64,000 nt of DNA from Microbacterium sp. (GCA_013823625.1 PNMM01000001.1:62001-126000), one strand, 5' to 3'. Shown: positions 21,239 through 30,722, counted from the stretch's first letter. Notes: generated by a model not told the origin, from the sequence alone. Numbers and translations: made by a program.

Positions 21239-21619
21239 ATTGATGTCCCTCTTGCCAGCACTGTCGCCGTCGCGATCTTCCGCTTCGCGCAGACGAAGGT
21301 CGAGCATCGCGACTTTCTCCGCGAGGGTGCGCGTCTTCGCCTCGAGTCTCGTGAGTTCGGCGCTGTGTTGAAGGTGGGCGAGGAAGAGAACCGTGATGCT
21401 GGCGAAGAAGACAAGGTTCGTCGGCACGGCGACACCGAGAGCATCTGCTGTCCACTGCAGGATCGAGGGGAACACACCGATCACGAGAGCGATCATGCCG
21501 CCGAGGAGCCACCAGATCGCATGCCGCTCTCGCAAAGATCCACGGCGCAGCATTTCGATGATGATCACGAGCACAAGCACGGCCGAGAGGATTCCGAAGA
21601 TATAAGAAGCGGTGCTCAT
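21236..21619 (-). CDS. DUF2304 domain-containing membrane protein
   Basis: 127 residues from the ATG at 21619, which overlaps the GT2 stop (ATGA). Three hydrophobic helices (SYIFGILSAVLVLVIIIEML, IWWLLGGMIALVIGVFPSI, LVFFASITVLFLAHL) are followed by a heptad-like coiled-coil tail (ELTRLEAKTRTLAEKVAMLD). This is the standard DUF2304 layout. Such proteins nearly always follow a DPM1-like GT2, as here, and may anchor it. A second copy of this pair lies at 30.3-31.4 kb. Confidence 0.87.
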   Translation of the reverse strand: MSTASYIFGILSAVLVLVIIIEMLRRGSLRERHAIWWLLGGMIALVIGVFPSILQWTADALGVAVPTNLVFFASITVLFLAHLQHSAELTRLEAKTRTLAEKVAMLDLRLREAEDRDGDSAGKRDIN

Positions 21620-22341
21620 GAGGCGCCTTTCGGAAGATGTGACGAATCCGGCGCTTGACGGATCAAGCCAATAAGGAGGGCGATGGATGCGCGACCAAGA
21701 TAGACCGCACTCCGCAACGGCTGGTGCGACGGTGTGCCTCCCGATCGCTCGCGCATAACGACGGGTACCTGCACGACGCGGCACCCCGCCTTGCTCGCGA
21801 TGACGAGGGCCTCGATCGTGTCGCCGAGATACTCAGCGGGGTAGTCGCGAGCGAAGAGGTCGAGCGCGCGGGGACCCATCGCCTTGAAGCCCGATGTTGA
21901 ATCGGTCAGCTTTTGGCCGGTGATGCGACTCAGAACGATCGACAGCACAACCATCGCCCATCGGCGAGGGCCGCGAACCACGTAGTCGCCGCGACCAGCG
22001 AAGCGTGCACCGATCACAAGGTCTGCGTGCTCAAGCTGTTCTAACAGTCGCGGTACCTCGCTGGGGTCGTGCTGCCCGTCGGCATCGATCTGCACGGCTT
22101 GGGTGTAGCCGCGGTCACGAGCGAATCGAAAACCCGCTCGCATCGCGGCTCCCACACCGAGATTGAAGGGCAATGAAATGACGGTGGCACCAGCGGCACT
22201 CGCGACGTGACGCGTCGCGTCGGTAGAACCATCGTCGACGACCAGCAAGTCGAACGCCGGGAGCGCGCGGCGAACATCCGCAATCGTCACCGCGACCGAC
22301 TGTTCCTCGTTGAAAGCGGGCATGATCAGCAGGGTCGTCAC
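21616..22341 (-). CDS. Glycosyltransferase family 2, DPM1/polyprenyl-phosphate type
   Basis: 241 residues. GT-A motifs: LLIMPAFNEEQSVAVTI, LLVVDDGSTDATRHVA, PFNLGVGAAMRAGFRFA, VQIDADGQHDP (DXD) and LTDSTSGFKAMG. This set matches bacterial DPM1-like enzymes that move a sugar from a nucleotide donor to polyprenyl phosphate. It lacks its own C-terminal membrane helices, so the adjacent DUF2304 protein may provide membrane attachment. It overlaps the flippase gene upstream by 4 bp. Confidence 0.88.
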   Translation of the reverse strand: MTTLLIMPAFNEEQSVAVTIADVRRALPAFDLLVVDDGSTDATRHVASAAGATVISLPFNLGVGAAMRAGFRFARDRGYTQAVQIDADGQHDPSEVPRLLEQLEHADLVIGARFAGRGDYVVRGPRRWAMVVLSIVLSRITGQKLTDSTSGFKAMGPRALDLFARDYPAEYLGDTIEALVIASKAGCRVVQVPVVMRERSGGTPSHQPLRSAVYLGRASIALLIGLIRQAPDSSHLPKGAS

Positions 22342-23609
22342 GCACTCCTCCTTTGCTCTGAGCGTAGGGCCGCGGAGTCACGTCGTGCGTCGAGCAGCAG
22401 CACGATGGCGGCTGCGCTGCCGAGTAGACCGTTCGCGATGATGTAGTGCTCAACCGTCGGCAGCAGAGCGACACCGGCGATGCCTTGGGCCACGGCGACG
22501 ACGATCACCACGACGAGGCCGAAACGCGATGCGACGGCCGTGGTGCGGATGAGCACGGCTTGAGCGACTGCCCAGGGTACGAAACTGATCGCGAGCAGCG
22601 GAAGATAACTGATTGCCAGCGAGTACTCACCGCCGAAAAGAAGCTCGATGATCGGTCCGGCGATGAGCGCGAGCGCGAGGGCAACGAGGATGCCGCCACC
22701 GAGGGTCACCAAGAGGGTCAGCGTAAGACCGCGTCTCGATCGCGCTCGATCGTCGCTGTGCACCACGAAGCGTGGCAGCAGGTACAGCGACAGCGTCGCG
22801 GGAATAATGAGAGTCGTCTTGACCAAAACGGCGGCGGCGGCGTACGCCCCGGCTTCGGTCGTTGATGCCAGCGCCCGCACGAGAATCACATCAACATTCG
22901 TGACGACGGCGAAGGCGATCGTCAGCAAGAGCACAACTGTCGTGTCTCGGTCGAAGGCTCGACGGCTAGTAGGAGTGCTCAGCCGCCGCGCCTGCATGCT
23001 CGACCCAAAGGTGCCGAGAATCACTGTCGCGAGAACCGCGATGAGCACCCCGGTGACCCCAAAGCCAAGCATCACGACAGCGACGGTGAGCGCGAGCTGC
23101 AGCACCTGCGATCCTGTCGTCCAATAGACGACGGCACGCGTACGGCCGAGCCCTTGGAGCACTCCTTGCGCGCGAGCAAAGAGGAAGTATGGAAGCAGGG
23201 CTGCCGTTGTGATGGCAAGCGCCAGCGGCGTGCTGTCGAGGGCGATCAGCAACCACGGCGCGAGAACGACAACGGTCAGAGTCGAGGCTCCGCCCAAGAT
23301 GAGTGATTCCGTGAGGGCGGTATCACGCGTCGCTCCCCCCGGCTGACCAGCAGGGGCGAGAGTAGCTCGAGCGGCGTTGACCGCAACCGAGGTGCGTAGC
23401 GCGCCACTCCCGATCGCGACGATGTTGATGACCGCGAGAAGGGCCGCGAGCAAGCCAAAGTCGGCTGGTCCGAGGCCCCGTACGGCGACGATCTGGAAGC
23501 CAGCAGTTGCAATGATTCCGACGATGCTGACGATCGCGATTGTGCCGAGCTCTCGACCATGTCGCGCTAGCGACGACGAGGCGGGCGACGGGTCGCCGCC
23601 GTCAGTCAT
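22338..23609 (-). CDS. Wzx-like polysaccharide flippase (MOP superfamily)
   Basis: 423 residues from the ATG at 23609 (MTDGGDPSPASS); the extra 22 residues of the track ORF overlap the epimerase. About 12 hydrophobic helices are visible, with IVAVRGLGPADFGLLAALLAVINI near the N-terminus as in Wzx and RfbX. It would flip undecaprenyl-pyrophosphate-linked repeat units to the outer face. It overlaps the 2-epimerase gene by 8 bp and the GT2 gene by 4 bp. Confidence 0.86.
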   Translation of the reverse strand: MTDGGDPSPASSSLARHGRELGTIAIVSIVGIIATAGFQIVAVRGLGPADFGLLAALLAVINIVAIGSGALRTSVAVNAARATLAPAGQPGGATRDTALTESLILGGASTLTVVVLAPWLLIALDSTPLALAITTAALLPYFLFARAQGVLQGLGRTRAVVYWTTGSQVLQLALTVAVVMLGFGVTGVLIAVLATVILGTFGSSMQARRLSTPTSRRAFDRDTTVVLLLTIAFAVVTNVDVILVRALASTTEAGAYAAAAVLVKTTLIIPATLSLYLLPRFVVHSDDRARSRRGLTLTLLVTLGGGILVALALALIAGPIIELLFGGEYSLAISYLPLLAISFVPWAVAQAVLIRTTAVASRFGLVVVIVVAVAQGIAGVALLPTVEHYIIANGLLGSAAAIVLLLDARRDSAALRSEQRRSA

Positions 23610-24711
23610 CGGCGGTCGGATCCCCGACGACGGGGGGTTTCGGCTCTGCGTACCCCCGCCGAGCAAGGTCGTCAACGATGATCTCGGAGGGGGAGTGCGG
23701 CGGGCGCATGGCGGGCCGTCGATACTGCTCGAAAGACTTAAGGAAGTCGGTCAGAGCCGATGAGCTCCACCCCGACAGCACGATGTTCTCGCCGACGCCC
23801 TCTTGCTGCTCTGTCGTGACGCGGTGCACGAGGGTTGGCACACCGACGAGCGCGGCCTCCGCCTGGATCCCGCCCGAGTCAGTGACGATGAACGACGCAC
23901 GGCGCAGCAGACTAATGAACTGCTCGTGCGGCAACTTGTCTTGCACCTGGATCATGCCGCCGTCGGCCGCCGCGAGCAGGCCGGGAATCGTCTCTCGTGC
24001 GTACGCGTCCACGAAGAAACGCAGGGGAAGAGGGCTCTCTGCCGCGAGCACCCTCATCGTCTCTTCGACGAGCTCTCGGTTCGACAGGTACTCGTATCGG
24101 TGAAGGAGTACGACGCCGACCGGATCACGTTCGCTGGGCGCATCGACCGCGTGATCGAGCACGGCGTCGATGACGGTGTTGCCATGGGTGTAGACGACGT
24201 TCTCTTTGCCCGCGAGGTTCGCCGTCGCTTCCTCAGACGGCGTGTAGTGGATTGTGGCGAGCCGTCCGGCAATTCGTCGGTCAAGCTCCTCAGGGAACGG
24301 ATGCCGCCAGTTCCCAGAGCGGAGTCCGGCCTCGACGTGAGCCGAGGGTAGGCCCAAGCGTCGCGCGATCCACGTTCCCACAACTGTCGTGAGCGTGTCG
24401 CCGTGCACGACGATGATCGAGTGGGCCGGCAAACTCGCCCGCAGACCGCGTCTCTCGGCGCGCACCCACCGCCAGATCGTCCACAACCAGCGCACGACAT
24501 CCCGACTGCTACCGAGGGGGGCGCTGCCGTTGCCGTAGGCGATGATTCGATCCGGCTCGGGAAGGCCCAGCTCGGGGATCATGCGTGTCAGCGATTCTGT
24601 GTGTTGACACGTCAACCATTGCTCAAAGGGCACCCCGCGTTCCATGAGGCGGCGGGCGATAGGGGCCAGCTTGATCGCTTCGGCTGTGGTGCCGTAGATG
24701 AAGATGATCAT
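23602..24711 (-). CDS. UDP-N-acetylglucosamine 2-epimerase family protein (WecB/WbpI-like)
   Basis: 369 residues. The GT-B epimerase fold is shown by YGTTAEAIKLAPIARRL, IIVVHGDTLTTVVG, SAHVEAGLRSGNWRHPFPEELDRRI and VTDSGGIQAEAALVGVPTLVHRV. It diverges from the textbook epimerase at 39.5 kb (YGTTAEA instead of VGARPQF; LLHRYEYLSNRELV instead of TLHRPDN), so it may act on a different UDP-sugar. One option is the uronic-acid 2-epimerase step (WbpI) needed with WbpB, WbpE and WbpD at 31.5-34.2 kb. Confidence 0.85.
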   Translation of the reverse strand: MIIFIYGTTAEAIKLAPIARRLMERGVPFEQWLTCQHTESLTRMIPELGLPEPDRIIAYGNGSAPLGSSRDVVRWLWTIWRWVRAERRGLRASLPAHSIIVVHGDTLTTVVGTWIARRLGLPSAHVEAGLRSGNWRHPFPEELDRRIAGRLATIHYTPSEEATANLAGKENVVYTHGNTVIDAVLDHAVDAPSERDPVGVVLLHRYEYLSNRELVEETMRVLAAESPLPLRFFVDAYARETIPGLLAAADGGMIQVQDKLPHEQFISLLRRASFIVTDSGGIQAEAALVGVPTLVHRVTTEQQEGVGENIVLSGWSSSALTDFLKSFEQYRRPAMRPPHSPSEIIVDDLARRGYAEPKPPVVGDPTADD

Positions 24712-25799
24712 GGGCTAACCTCCGAGGCTTGCGTACTGGGTTGGCGACGAGCGAAGGCCGCGCGGTGAATCACGAGGCCGCGAACGAGGCCCACCCAGAA
24801 GGCAAGGCCGAAGGGGATGATGAACAGCGCGTAGGCGAGGAGCGCTCGTCGCGGCGCACCGCACCGCGCGCCGACCACAGGTGGAATGCCCAGTGCGATC
24901 ACGGCTACCGCAGCGATAGCAATCGCAATCCAGGCCTGACCGGCCACCAGCGCGATCGCGATCACCAGCACACCCACGAGTGGAGCCGCAGCGAGCGCGA
25001 TGAGGGCGAGTGATCGAGCGAGGGTCGTGCCGGCGTAGCTGTCGACGAAGAGTGTGCCGCGGTCGAGAGTGTGCCTCATGAACGGGCCGAACGACGTGCG
25101 AGGCCGGTACGTCGCTGCGAAGCCCGGGTCGATCTGGATGGGAGTCACAGCGACGAGCGCGCGGAGCAGGGAGGTGTCGTCAGAGACGAGGTGTGTGTCA
25201 GCCGTCGGCCATGCCCGTTCGCACGCTTCGAGAAAGAGGTGTCGATCAACGGCGAAGAGCGTGGTGCCCTTGGGCATGCGATCGAAGTTGTCGAGCGTGA
25301 TGTGCATGGGGCGCGGTTTCGCAAGGTAATCCCGCCAGAAGATGTGTGTAAGCACTTCCCACAGTCGACCGATGAGTGGTGCTTGCTCATCAATCTCTAT
25401 GTGCCCGTTCCACGCCCGAAGCGAACCTGGTTCGGCCAGCCGTTCGAGCAGGTACCGAATCGAATCGGGGTGCATGAGCACTCGCGAATCGAGGAGAATA
25501 ATGTGAGCCGCCGTGGCGGTGCTTGCTCCGACGAATCGGGCGGCAAACCGGCCGCGGTTGCCCTGAGTGACAACCGACACCGCCATACTGTGCGACGCCG
25601 GTCGATCACGCAGCAACTCGGCCGTGCCATCGGTCGAGCCATCGTCGACGACGATCACATTGACCGTGATGCCGGCTACCCGAGCCGCCTCTTCTAGGGC
25701 ATCGAGGGTGCTCGGTAACCAGGGCGCCGAGTTGAAGCTGGGGATCACGACGGCGATGTCGGAAGCGAATGCGCCGACCGAGCCATCACTGTTGCTCAC
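24708..25799 (-). CDS. Membrane-anchored glycosyltransferase family 2
   Basis: 363 residues from a GTG. A GT-A domain (IAVVIPSFNSAPWLPSTLDAL, VIVVDDGSTDGTAEL, RFAARFVGASTA, IILLDSRVLM) is followed by three or four C-terminal helices (LALIALAAAPLVGVLVIAIAL, IAIAIAAVAVIALGI, ALLAYALFIIPFGLAFWVGL). The usual DXD is DSR. This is the layout of membrane GT2 enzymes that act on lipid-linked acceptors. It overlaps the epimerase gene by 4 bp and heads the leftward cluster. Confidence 0.85.
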   Translation of the reverse strand: MSNSDGSVGAFASDIAVVIPSFNSAPWLPSTLDALEEAARVAGITVNVIVVDDGSTDGTAELLRDRPASHSMAVSVVTQGNRGRFAARFVGASTATAAHIILLDSRVLMHPDSIRYLLERLAEPGSLRAWNGHIEIDEQAPLIGRLWEVLTHIFWRDYLAKPRPMHITLDNFDRMPKGTTLFAVDRHLFLEACERAWPTADTHLVSDDTSLLRALVAVTPIQIDPGFAATYRPRTSFGPFMRHTLDRGTLFVDSYAGTTLARSLALIALAAAPLVGVLVIAIALVAGQAWIAIAIAAVAVIALGIPPVVGARCGAPRRALLAYALFIIPFGLAFWVGLVRGLVIHRAAFARRQPSTQASEVSP

Positions 25800-25977
25800 G
25801 TTTTGCTCCGACGGTTGTACGACGAGGTGTGTAGGTTTGTGTCTGCCGACATGACCTAGCGGCTCGACTGGCTGTTCGAGCTTTCACCCTATGGCATGGA
25901 TCACGGCGCGGGGAGTCGGTGACGGCCGTCTGCGCACGTGCTCCGCAACCGTAACCAGTACCTCTCGAGAGCGAGCG
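25800..25977. other. Divergent intergenic region
   Basis: 178 bp between the leftward GT2 and rightward DUF2142 genes. It must hold two promoters, but I see no perfect TAnnnT hexamer at a suitable place; near-matches are CTATGG on + at about 25890 and TAGGTC on the minus strand near 25857. Confidence 0.5.
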
Positions 25978-27486
25978 ATGTCGATGCGATTCCCATCCCG
26001 GGTAGCCCTGCGAGTGGCGGCCCCCGTTGCGTTGTTTGTCGCTTTGGCCAGTTGGGCGATCTCCTCACCAGTGGGGTCGAGCCCCGATGACGACTACCAC
26101 ATGGCGAGCATCTGGTGCGGCCAGGGAGTGCGCGAGGGGCTCTGCGAGCAGGGTGCCGAAGACGATCTCTTCGCGGTTCCGGCTGCCGCCGTTCTCGCAT
26201 CGGAGTGCTTCGCTTTTGATCCCGCTGTCAGCGCGGCGTGCACCGAAGAGGTGCAGGGCGGACTCATCGAGACTCGACGGAGCAATGCGAGCGATGGCAA
26301 GTACCCCGATGTTTTCTACGGGGTAATGAGCCTCTTTGCGACGCCAGACGTGAGTAGCTCGGTCGTGACAATGCGCCTCTTCACGGCTTTTCTCTTCACG
26401 GCATTCACGACGGCACTGTGTTACCTGCTTCCCGTTCGCATCCGGCCGGCCTATGTGTGGGGAGCGCTCGCGACATCGGTGCCCCTCGGCATGTTCATCG
26501 TGCCGAGCGTTAACCCGAGTGGGTGGGCGGTCTTGGCGGCAGTGACGCTTTGGGCTGCCACGCTGGGATGGCTCACCGAGTCTGACCGACGGCGATGGAT
26601 TGCTCTTGGTGCCCTCGCTGCACTCGCGTGCGTGGCTGGCGCGGGAGCGCGGGGTGACGCGGCGGTGTACGGCGTGATGGCGATGACCGCGGCCGCGATC
26701 GTCGGTTTCTCAAAGACGAGGTCGTATCGGCTGCGCCTTCTTCTCCCTTTCGCCTTGACCTTGCTCTCGATCGTTCTCTTCTTCACGGCGGGGCAGGGGT
26801 CAGTCGCTGACCCGAGCGGCCTCGGGCAAGGCACTCCGTGGTCGCAGACGGTGGCGCTCGCCATCACGAATCTGCAGCTCTTGCCAGAGCTCTGGATCGG
26901 TGTTTTGGGTTTCTGGGGTCTGGGGTGGCTCGACACCGAAATGCCCGGCATCGTGTGGGTCACCACGGTGGCTGTCGTCGGGGCCCTGATTGTGATCGGT
27001 CTCAAGCACGCCGATCGCCTCAAGATGCTCGGGGTCGGAATGGTGTTCACCGCCCTCATCGTCATTCCGATGTACATCCTCACCAACGACGAAGTGCTGG
27101 TCGGTTCGTATGTGCAGCCGCGGTACATCCAACCGATCCTGATCGTTCTCGTGGGGCTTGCCCTGCTCCGCGTCCACTCTGGACGTCGCCTTCTGTCGCG
27201 CGGTCAGGCCATGATGATCGTGATTGGGCTCTCGGTAGCCAACGCCGTCGCGTTGCACATCAACCTGCGCCGCTACGTCACCGGAACCGATGTCTTCGGG
27301 CTCAACCTCGACAATGCGACGGAGTGGTGGTGGGCGTTGCCCTTCGGCCCCATGTGGGTGTGGGCCGCGGGTTCTGTCGCGTTCGCCGCACTGCTCGTAC
27401 TGACGAGCCCGTTGCTCGTCACCGCGGTCTCGGCAGACACCGCTCGTGAGGCTTCACCGCGGGCGGCGGAGCTGACGTCCTCGTGA
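25978..27486 (+). CDS. DUF2142 family polytopic membrane protein
   Basis: 502 residues from the ATG at 25978; the track start at 25891 is unsupported. About 12 hydrophobic helices are visible. The first extracytoplasmic loop carries SSPDDDYHMASIWC, then LIETRRSN and KYPDVFYGVMSLF, a pattern shared with its neighbour. I recall DUF2142 as a GT-C-like family, in which acidic residues of the first loop are catalytic and the donor is polyprenyl-phosphate sugar. The two DPM1-like GT2 genes nearby could provide such a donor. Confidence 0.8.
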   Translation: MSMRFPSRVALRVAAPVALFVALASWAISSPVGSSPDDDYHMASIWCGQGVREGLCEQGAEDDLFAVPAAAVLASECFAFDPAVSAACTEEVQGGLIETRRSNASDGKYPDVFYGVMSLFATPDVSSSVVTMRLFTAFLFTAFTTALCYLLPVRIRPAYVWGALATSVPLGMFIVPSVNPSGWAVLAAVTLWAATLGWLTESDRRRWIALGALAALACVAGAGARGDAAVYGVMAMTAAAIVGFSKTRSYRLRLLLPFALTLLSIVLFFTAGQGSVADPSGLGQGTPWSQTVALAITNLQLLPELWIGVLGFWGLGWLDTEMPGIVWVTTVAVVGALIVIGLKHADRLKMLGVGMVFTALIVIPMYILTNDEVLVGSYVQPRYIQPILIVLVGLALLRVHSGRRLLSRGQAMMIVIGLSVANAVALHINLRRYVTGTDVFGLNLDNATEWWWALPFGPMWVWAAGSVAFAALLVLTSPLLVTAVSADTAREASPRAAELTSS

Positions 27487-28991
27487 CGCGGCGGGCCTTG
27501 ATCGCGGCGGTTCTCGCACCGCTGCTCGCGTTGACGGCGCTCGCCGCCTGGGCATTCGCATCGCCGGTCGGGGCGACTCCCGATGAAGACTTCCACCTGA
27601 CCAGCATTTGGTGTGCCGCGGGCGACCGCACGGGGCTGTGCGAAGAGTCGGGTGATCCCACGACGCGGCTGGTCTCGCCCGCCTTCGCCGAGCCGCCGTG
27701 CTTCGCTTATGTGTCGAGCCAGTCGGCAGTCTGCCAGCTCGATGACCTCAGCAGTACCGCGCTTCTCGAAACTGATCGCGGCAACTTCGTGGGTGCGTAT
27801 CCGCCGATCTTCTACGGCACGATGTCGGTGTTTGCCACTGACGACATCGCGGCCTCTGTTCTTGTTATGCGGCTCGTGAACGCGCTGCTTTTCGTCGGGT
27901 TGATGACCGTTCTCGTCGTGCTGATGCCCGCGCGCCACCGTCCCATGGTCGTGTTGGCCTATCTCGTGACACTCGTGCCGCTCGGGCTCTTTCTCGTGCC
28001 GTCGGTCAATCCCAGCGGCTGGGCGATCGTCGGGGTTGGCATTTCGTGGATGTCGCTGCTGGGCTTCATCGACCGCCCAGACCGCGCTCGCTGGGGGCTC
28101 GCCGCCGTATTCGCCGTGAGTTCGCTCATGGCAGCGGGCGCGCGGGCCGACGCGGGCGTGTTTGTTCTGCTGGGCGTCGCGGCTGTGCTCTTCTTGCGCT
28201 TTGAGCGGTCACGGCGGTTCGCGGTCGATGCGATCGTGCCCGTCGTCGTTGCCTTTGTGAGCATCGCGATCGTGGTGAGTTCGGCGCAGCTCTCGAGCGG
28301 GGTTGGCGGCTTCGGCGGATCCGGGTCGGCTCCGGTGGTCGACGGAGAGTCAGCTCCGGTTCCGACCGGACTCGGCTTGCTGCTTACGAACATCGTCAAC
28401 GTGCCGTCGATCTGGGCCGGCGTGTTCGGGTCGTGGAACCTTGGGTGGTTCGACACGCGCCTGCCCGCTGTGGTGGGGCTCGCGGGCATCGGAGTCTTTG
28501 TCGCCGTCGCCACTCTCGGCTTCGCCCGCATGACGTGGCGCAAAGCCCTCGTGTTTGCCGGGGCGGCGTCGGCGCTCTGGTTTATTCCGGTCTACACGCT
28601 CACGCGCGGCGGCGACCCGGTCGGCCTCGAGGTGCAGCCGCGCTACCTCTTGCCGCTCATCATCATGCTCGTGGGCTTCGCGTTGCTCGCTGTCGGCCAG
28701 TGGGTCGTGGCGATTCCGCTCGCCTTGCGCGTCACCGTCGTGCTCGCCTCGGCTGCGACGCAGTCGCTCGCCCTGTACGTCAACCTGCGCCGCTATGTCA
28801 CCGGCGACGACGTCACGGGGATCAGCCTTGACGCCAATCTCGAGTGGTGGTGGACCGCCGTGCCATCACCCATGGTCGTGTGGGTGCTCGGTTCGCTGGC
28901 GTGGGCTGGCCTGCTCACTCTCGTTGTGCTGCGTCGCCAGCCGGTCGCGGCCCCAGAGCTGCAGAGTCAGGCGATACCGATAACGCGGTAG
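27483..28991 (+). CDS. DUF2142 family polytopic membrane protein, tandem paralogue
   Basis: 502 residues, the same length as its upstream neighbour and overlapping it by 4 bp. It repeats the features: ASPVGATPDEDFHLTSIWC after the first helix, LLETDRGNFVGAYPPIFYGTMSVF, VPLGLFLVPSVNPSGW and VQPRYLLPLIIMLVG. These shared blocks show a tandem duplication with large divergence elsewhere. Two transferases with different sugar or acceptor specificity are plausible. The 3' end overlaps the convergent dehydrogenase gene by 25 bp. Confidence 0.82.
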   Translation: MTRRALIAAVLAPLLALTALAAWAFASPVGATPDEDFHLTSIWCAAGDRTGLCEESGDPTTRLVSPAFAEPPCFAYVSSQSAVCQLDDLSSTALLETDRGNFVGAYPPIFYGTMSVFATDDIAASVLVMRLVNALLFVGLMTVLVVLMPARHRPMVVLAYLVTLVPLGLFLVPSVNPSGWAIVGVGISWMSLLGFIDRPDRARWGLAAVFAVSSLMAAGARADAGVFVLLGVAAVLFLRFERSRRFAVDAIVPVVVAFVSIAIVVSSAQLSSGVGGFGGSGSAPVVDGESAPVPTGLGLLLTNIVNVPSIWAGVFGSWNLGWFDTRLPAVVGLAGIGVFVAVATLGFARMTWRKALVFAGAASALWFIPVYTLTRGGDPVGLEVQPRYLLPLIIMLVGFALLAVGQWVVAIPLALRVTVVLASAATQSLALYVNLRRYVTGDDVTGISLDANLEWWWTAVPSPMVVWVLGSLAWAGLLTLVVLRRQPVAAPELQSQAIPITR

Positions 28992-30256
28992 GTGACATCG
29001 GGCCAACGGTCGGCGCTCGAGACGCGACGACCGTCGATAAACGTGCGGATGCCCGGCAAGTCTGCGGGCCTCAGGGTGCGGTAGTCGGCGTGGTCGGCCT
29101 GCACGACCGCCGCATCCACCGATTCGCCCAGGTGGTAGGGGCTAAACCCGAGGCGCGCGAGCTCGTCGTCGGTGTAGAGCGGATCGTGAACGAGCACGTG
29201 AGCCCCGCGAGCGCACAGAGCCTCAACGGCCGGGAACACGCCCGAGAACGCCGTCTCTTTCACTCCGCCGCGGTAGGTCGCGCCGAGCACGACGACCCGT
29301 TGGCCCTGAAGATCGCCGTGAACCCCCTCGAGCAGGCCGATCGTGTACGCGGGCATTCCGGCGTTCGCTTCGCGCGCCGCGCGCACGATCGTTGCCGCCG
29401 GATCGTTCCAGAGATACAACCGCGGGTAGACGGGAATGCAGTGCCCCCCGACGGCGATACCCGGTTGGTGGATGTGGCTGTAGGGCTGGGAGTTGCTCGC
29501 TTCGATGACCTGGTAGATGTCGATTCCGGCGGTCGCGGCGTACTGTGCGAACTGGTTGGCCAGCCCGATGTTGACGTCGCGATAGGTGGTTTCGGCGAGC
29601 TTTGCCATCTCGGCGGCCTCGGCGCTACCGAGATTCCACACGCCATTGCCGCGGGCCAAGTCGGGGCGCTCATCGAAGTCGAGAGCCGCTTCGTAGAACT
29701 CAACGGCGCGGGCAGCGCCCGCATCGCTCAGGCCGCCAACGAGCTTCGGGTACTTGCGCAGATCAGCGAAGACGCGGCCCGTCAGCACGCGCTCAGGGGA
29801 GAACACGACGTGGAAGTCGACACCCTCGGTCAGCGAGCTGTGCCTCTCGAGCATCGGCTTCCACCGCGTGCGAGTCGTCCCGACCGGCAGCGTGGTTTCG
29901 TACGCGACGAGGGCGCCGGGGCTGAGGTGCGCGGCGATCGAGCGGGTCGCGTCATCCATCCAGCCGAAGTCAGGTACAGCGTTCTCGTCGACGAACAGGG
30001 GCACCACAACGACGACGACCTGCGCGCCGGGGATGCCATCGGCATAATCGGTGGTCGCCCGAAGGCGGCCTGCAGGCACGACCTCGGCGAGTTGCTCGGC
30101 CAGGTTCGCCTCGCCCGGAAAAGGTGTGGTGCCCGCGTTCACGAGGTCGACCGTGGCGGGGTTGACGTCAATGCCGACAACCTCGTGGCCCTTTGAGGCG
30201 AACTGCACAGCGAGCGGCAGCCCGATCTTTCCGAGGGCGACAACGGCGATCTTCAC
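28967..30256 (-). CDS. UDP-sugar 6-dehydrogenase (WbpA/WecC type)
   Basis: 429 residues from a GTG with AGGA ten bases upstream. It oxidises the C6 of a UDP-hexose or UDP-HexNAc to the uronic acid with NAD. Motifs: KIAVVALGKIGLPLAVQFA, VVVVVPLFVD, YETTLPVGTTR, ETTYRDVNIGLANQFA, and the catalytic Cys in VGGHCIPVYP. The wbpD/E/B homologues at 31.5-34.2 kb favour UDP-GlcNAc (WbpA role). UDP-ManNAc (WecC) remains possible because two 2-epimerase genes are in the window. Confidence 0.9.
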   Translation of the reverse strand: MKIAVVALGKIGLPLAVQFASKGHEVVGIDVNPATVDLVNAGTTPFPGEANLAEQLAEVVPAGRLRATTDYADGIPGAQVVVVVVPLFVDENAVPDFGWMDDATRSIAAHLSPGALVAYETTLPVGTTRTRWKPMLERHSSLTEGVDFHVVFSPERVLTGRVFADLRKYPKLVGGLSDAGAARAVEFYEAALDFDERPDLARGNGVWNLGSAEAAEMAKLAETTYRDVNIGLANQFAQYAATAGIDIYQVIEASNSQPYSHIHQPGIAVGGHCIPVYPRLYLWNDPAATIVRAAREANAGMPAYTIGLLEGVHGDLQGQRVVVLGATYRGGVKETAFSGVFPAVEALCARGAHVLVHDPLYTDDELARLGFSPYHLGESVDAAVVQADHADYRTLRPADLPGIRTFIDGRRVSSADRWPDVTYRVIGIA

Positions 30257-30298
30257 GGGCAGGCAATCCTCACGAGGAGCAGGGCGGGGTACCGCACG

Positions 30299-30304
30299 AG
30301 TCTA
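30299..30304 (-). promoter_or_regulatory. Putative -10 of the UDP-sugar dehydrogenase gene
   Basis: TAGACT on the minus strand (AGTCTA on +) would start transcription near 30292 and give a ~36-nt leader containing an AGGA ribosome site. Confidence 0.45.
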
Positions 30305-30307
30305 CGG

Positions 30308-30691
30308 TTAGCCCCGCGGCCGGTTTGCCGCCGCCAACTCCGCCTCGAGGGCGTCAATGCGGTCGACGAGCCGCGCTTCAGTGAGGGTGATCTCACGAGC
30401 CAGCTGAGTGTTTGCGCGGGCGAGCTGTACCGATCGCTTGTACTCATTCACCACATACAGCAGGGCCGCGACGATGAACACGTAGAACAACAGGTCTGAC
30501 CCACGACCGATTCCGACCAGTGAGGCGAGCTGGGTGAGAAGGCCCGGCGCGACGACCACGACGACACCTGCCACGAGGGCGACGAGCACGAGCAGCCGTC
30601 GAATCGCGAGATGTCGTGGGCTCGGGGTCGATCGGATGAGGTAGATCGCGATGCCCACGAGCGACGCGATAAGGATGATCTGGAACCACAT
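30308..30691 (-). CDS. DUF2304 domain-containing membrane protein, second copy
   Basis: 127 residues from the ATG at 30691, exactly the length of the copy at 21.2 kb. Three helices (FQIILIASLVGIAIYLI, LLVLVALVAGVVVVVAPGLL, LLFYVFIVAALLYVV) precede a coiled-coil tail (LAREITLTEARLVDRIDALEAEL). The track ORF start at 30946 lies inside the GT2 gene and is rejected. It again follows a DPM1-like GT2, 31 bp away. Confidence 0.85.
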   Translation of the reverse strand: MWFQIILIASLVGIAIYLIRSTPSPRHLAIRRLLVLVALVAGVVVVVAPGLLTQLASLVGIGRGSDLLFYVFIVAALLYVVNEYKRSVQLARANTQLAREITLTEARLVDRIDALEAELAAANRPRG

Positions 30692-30722
30692 GACGGGCGC
30701 CCTCTCCCTGGATTGTTGCCGA

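Noticed and set aside
28844-30196. 450-residue + strand ORF
   Set aside because: It is antisense to the UDP-sugar dehydrogenase, which has all family motifs.
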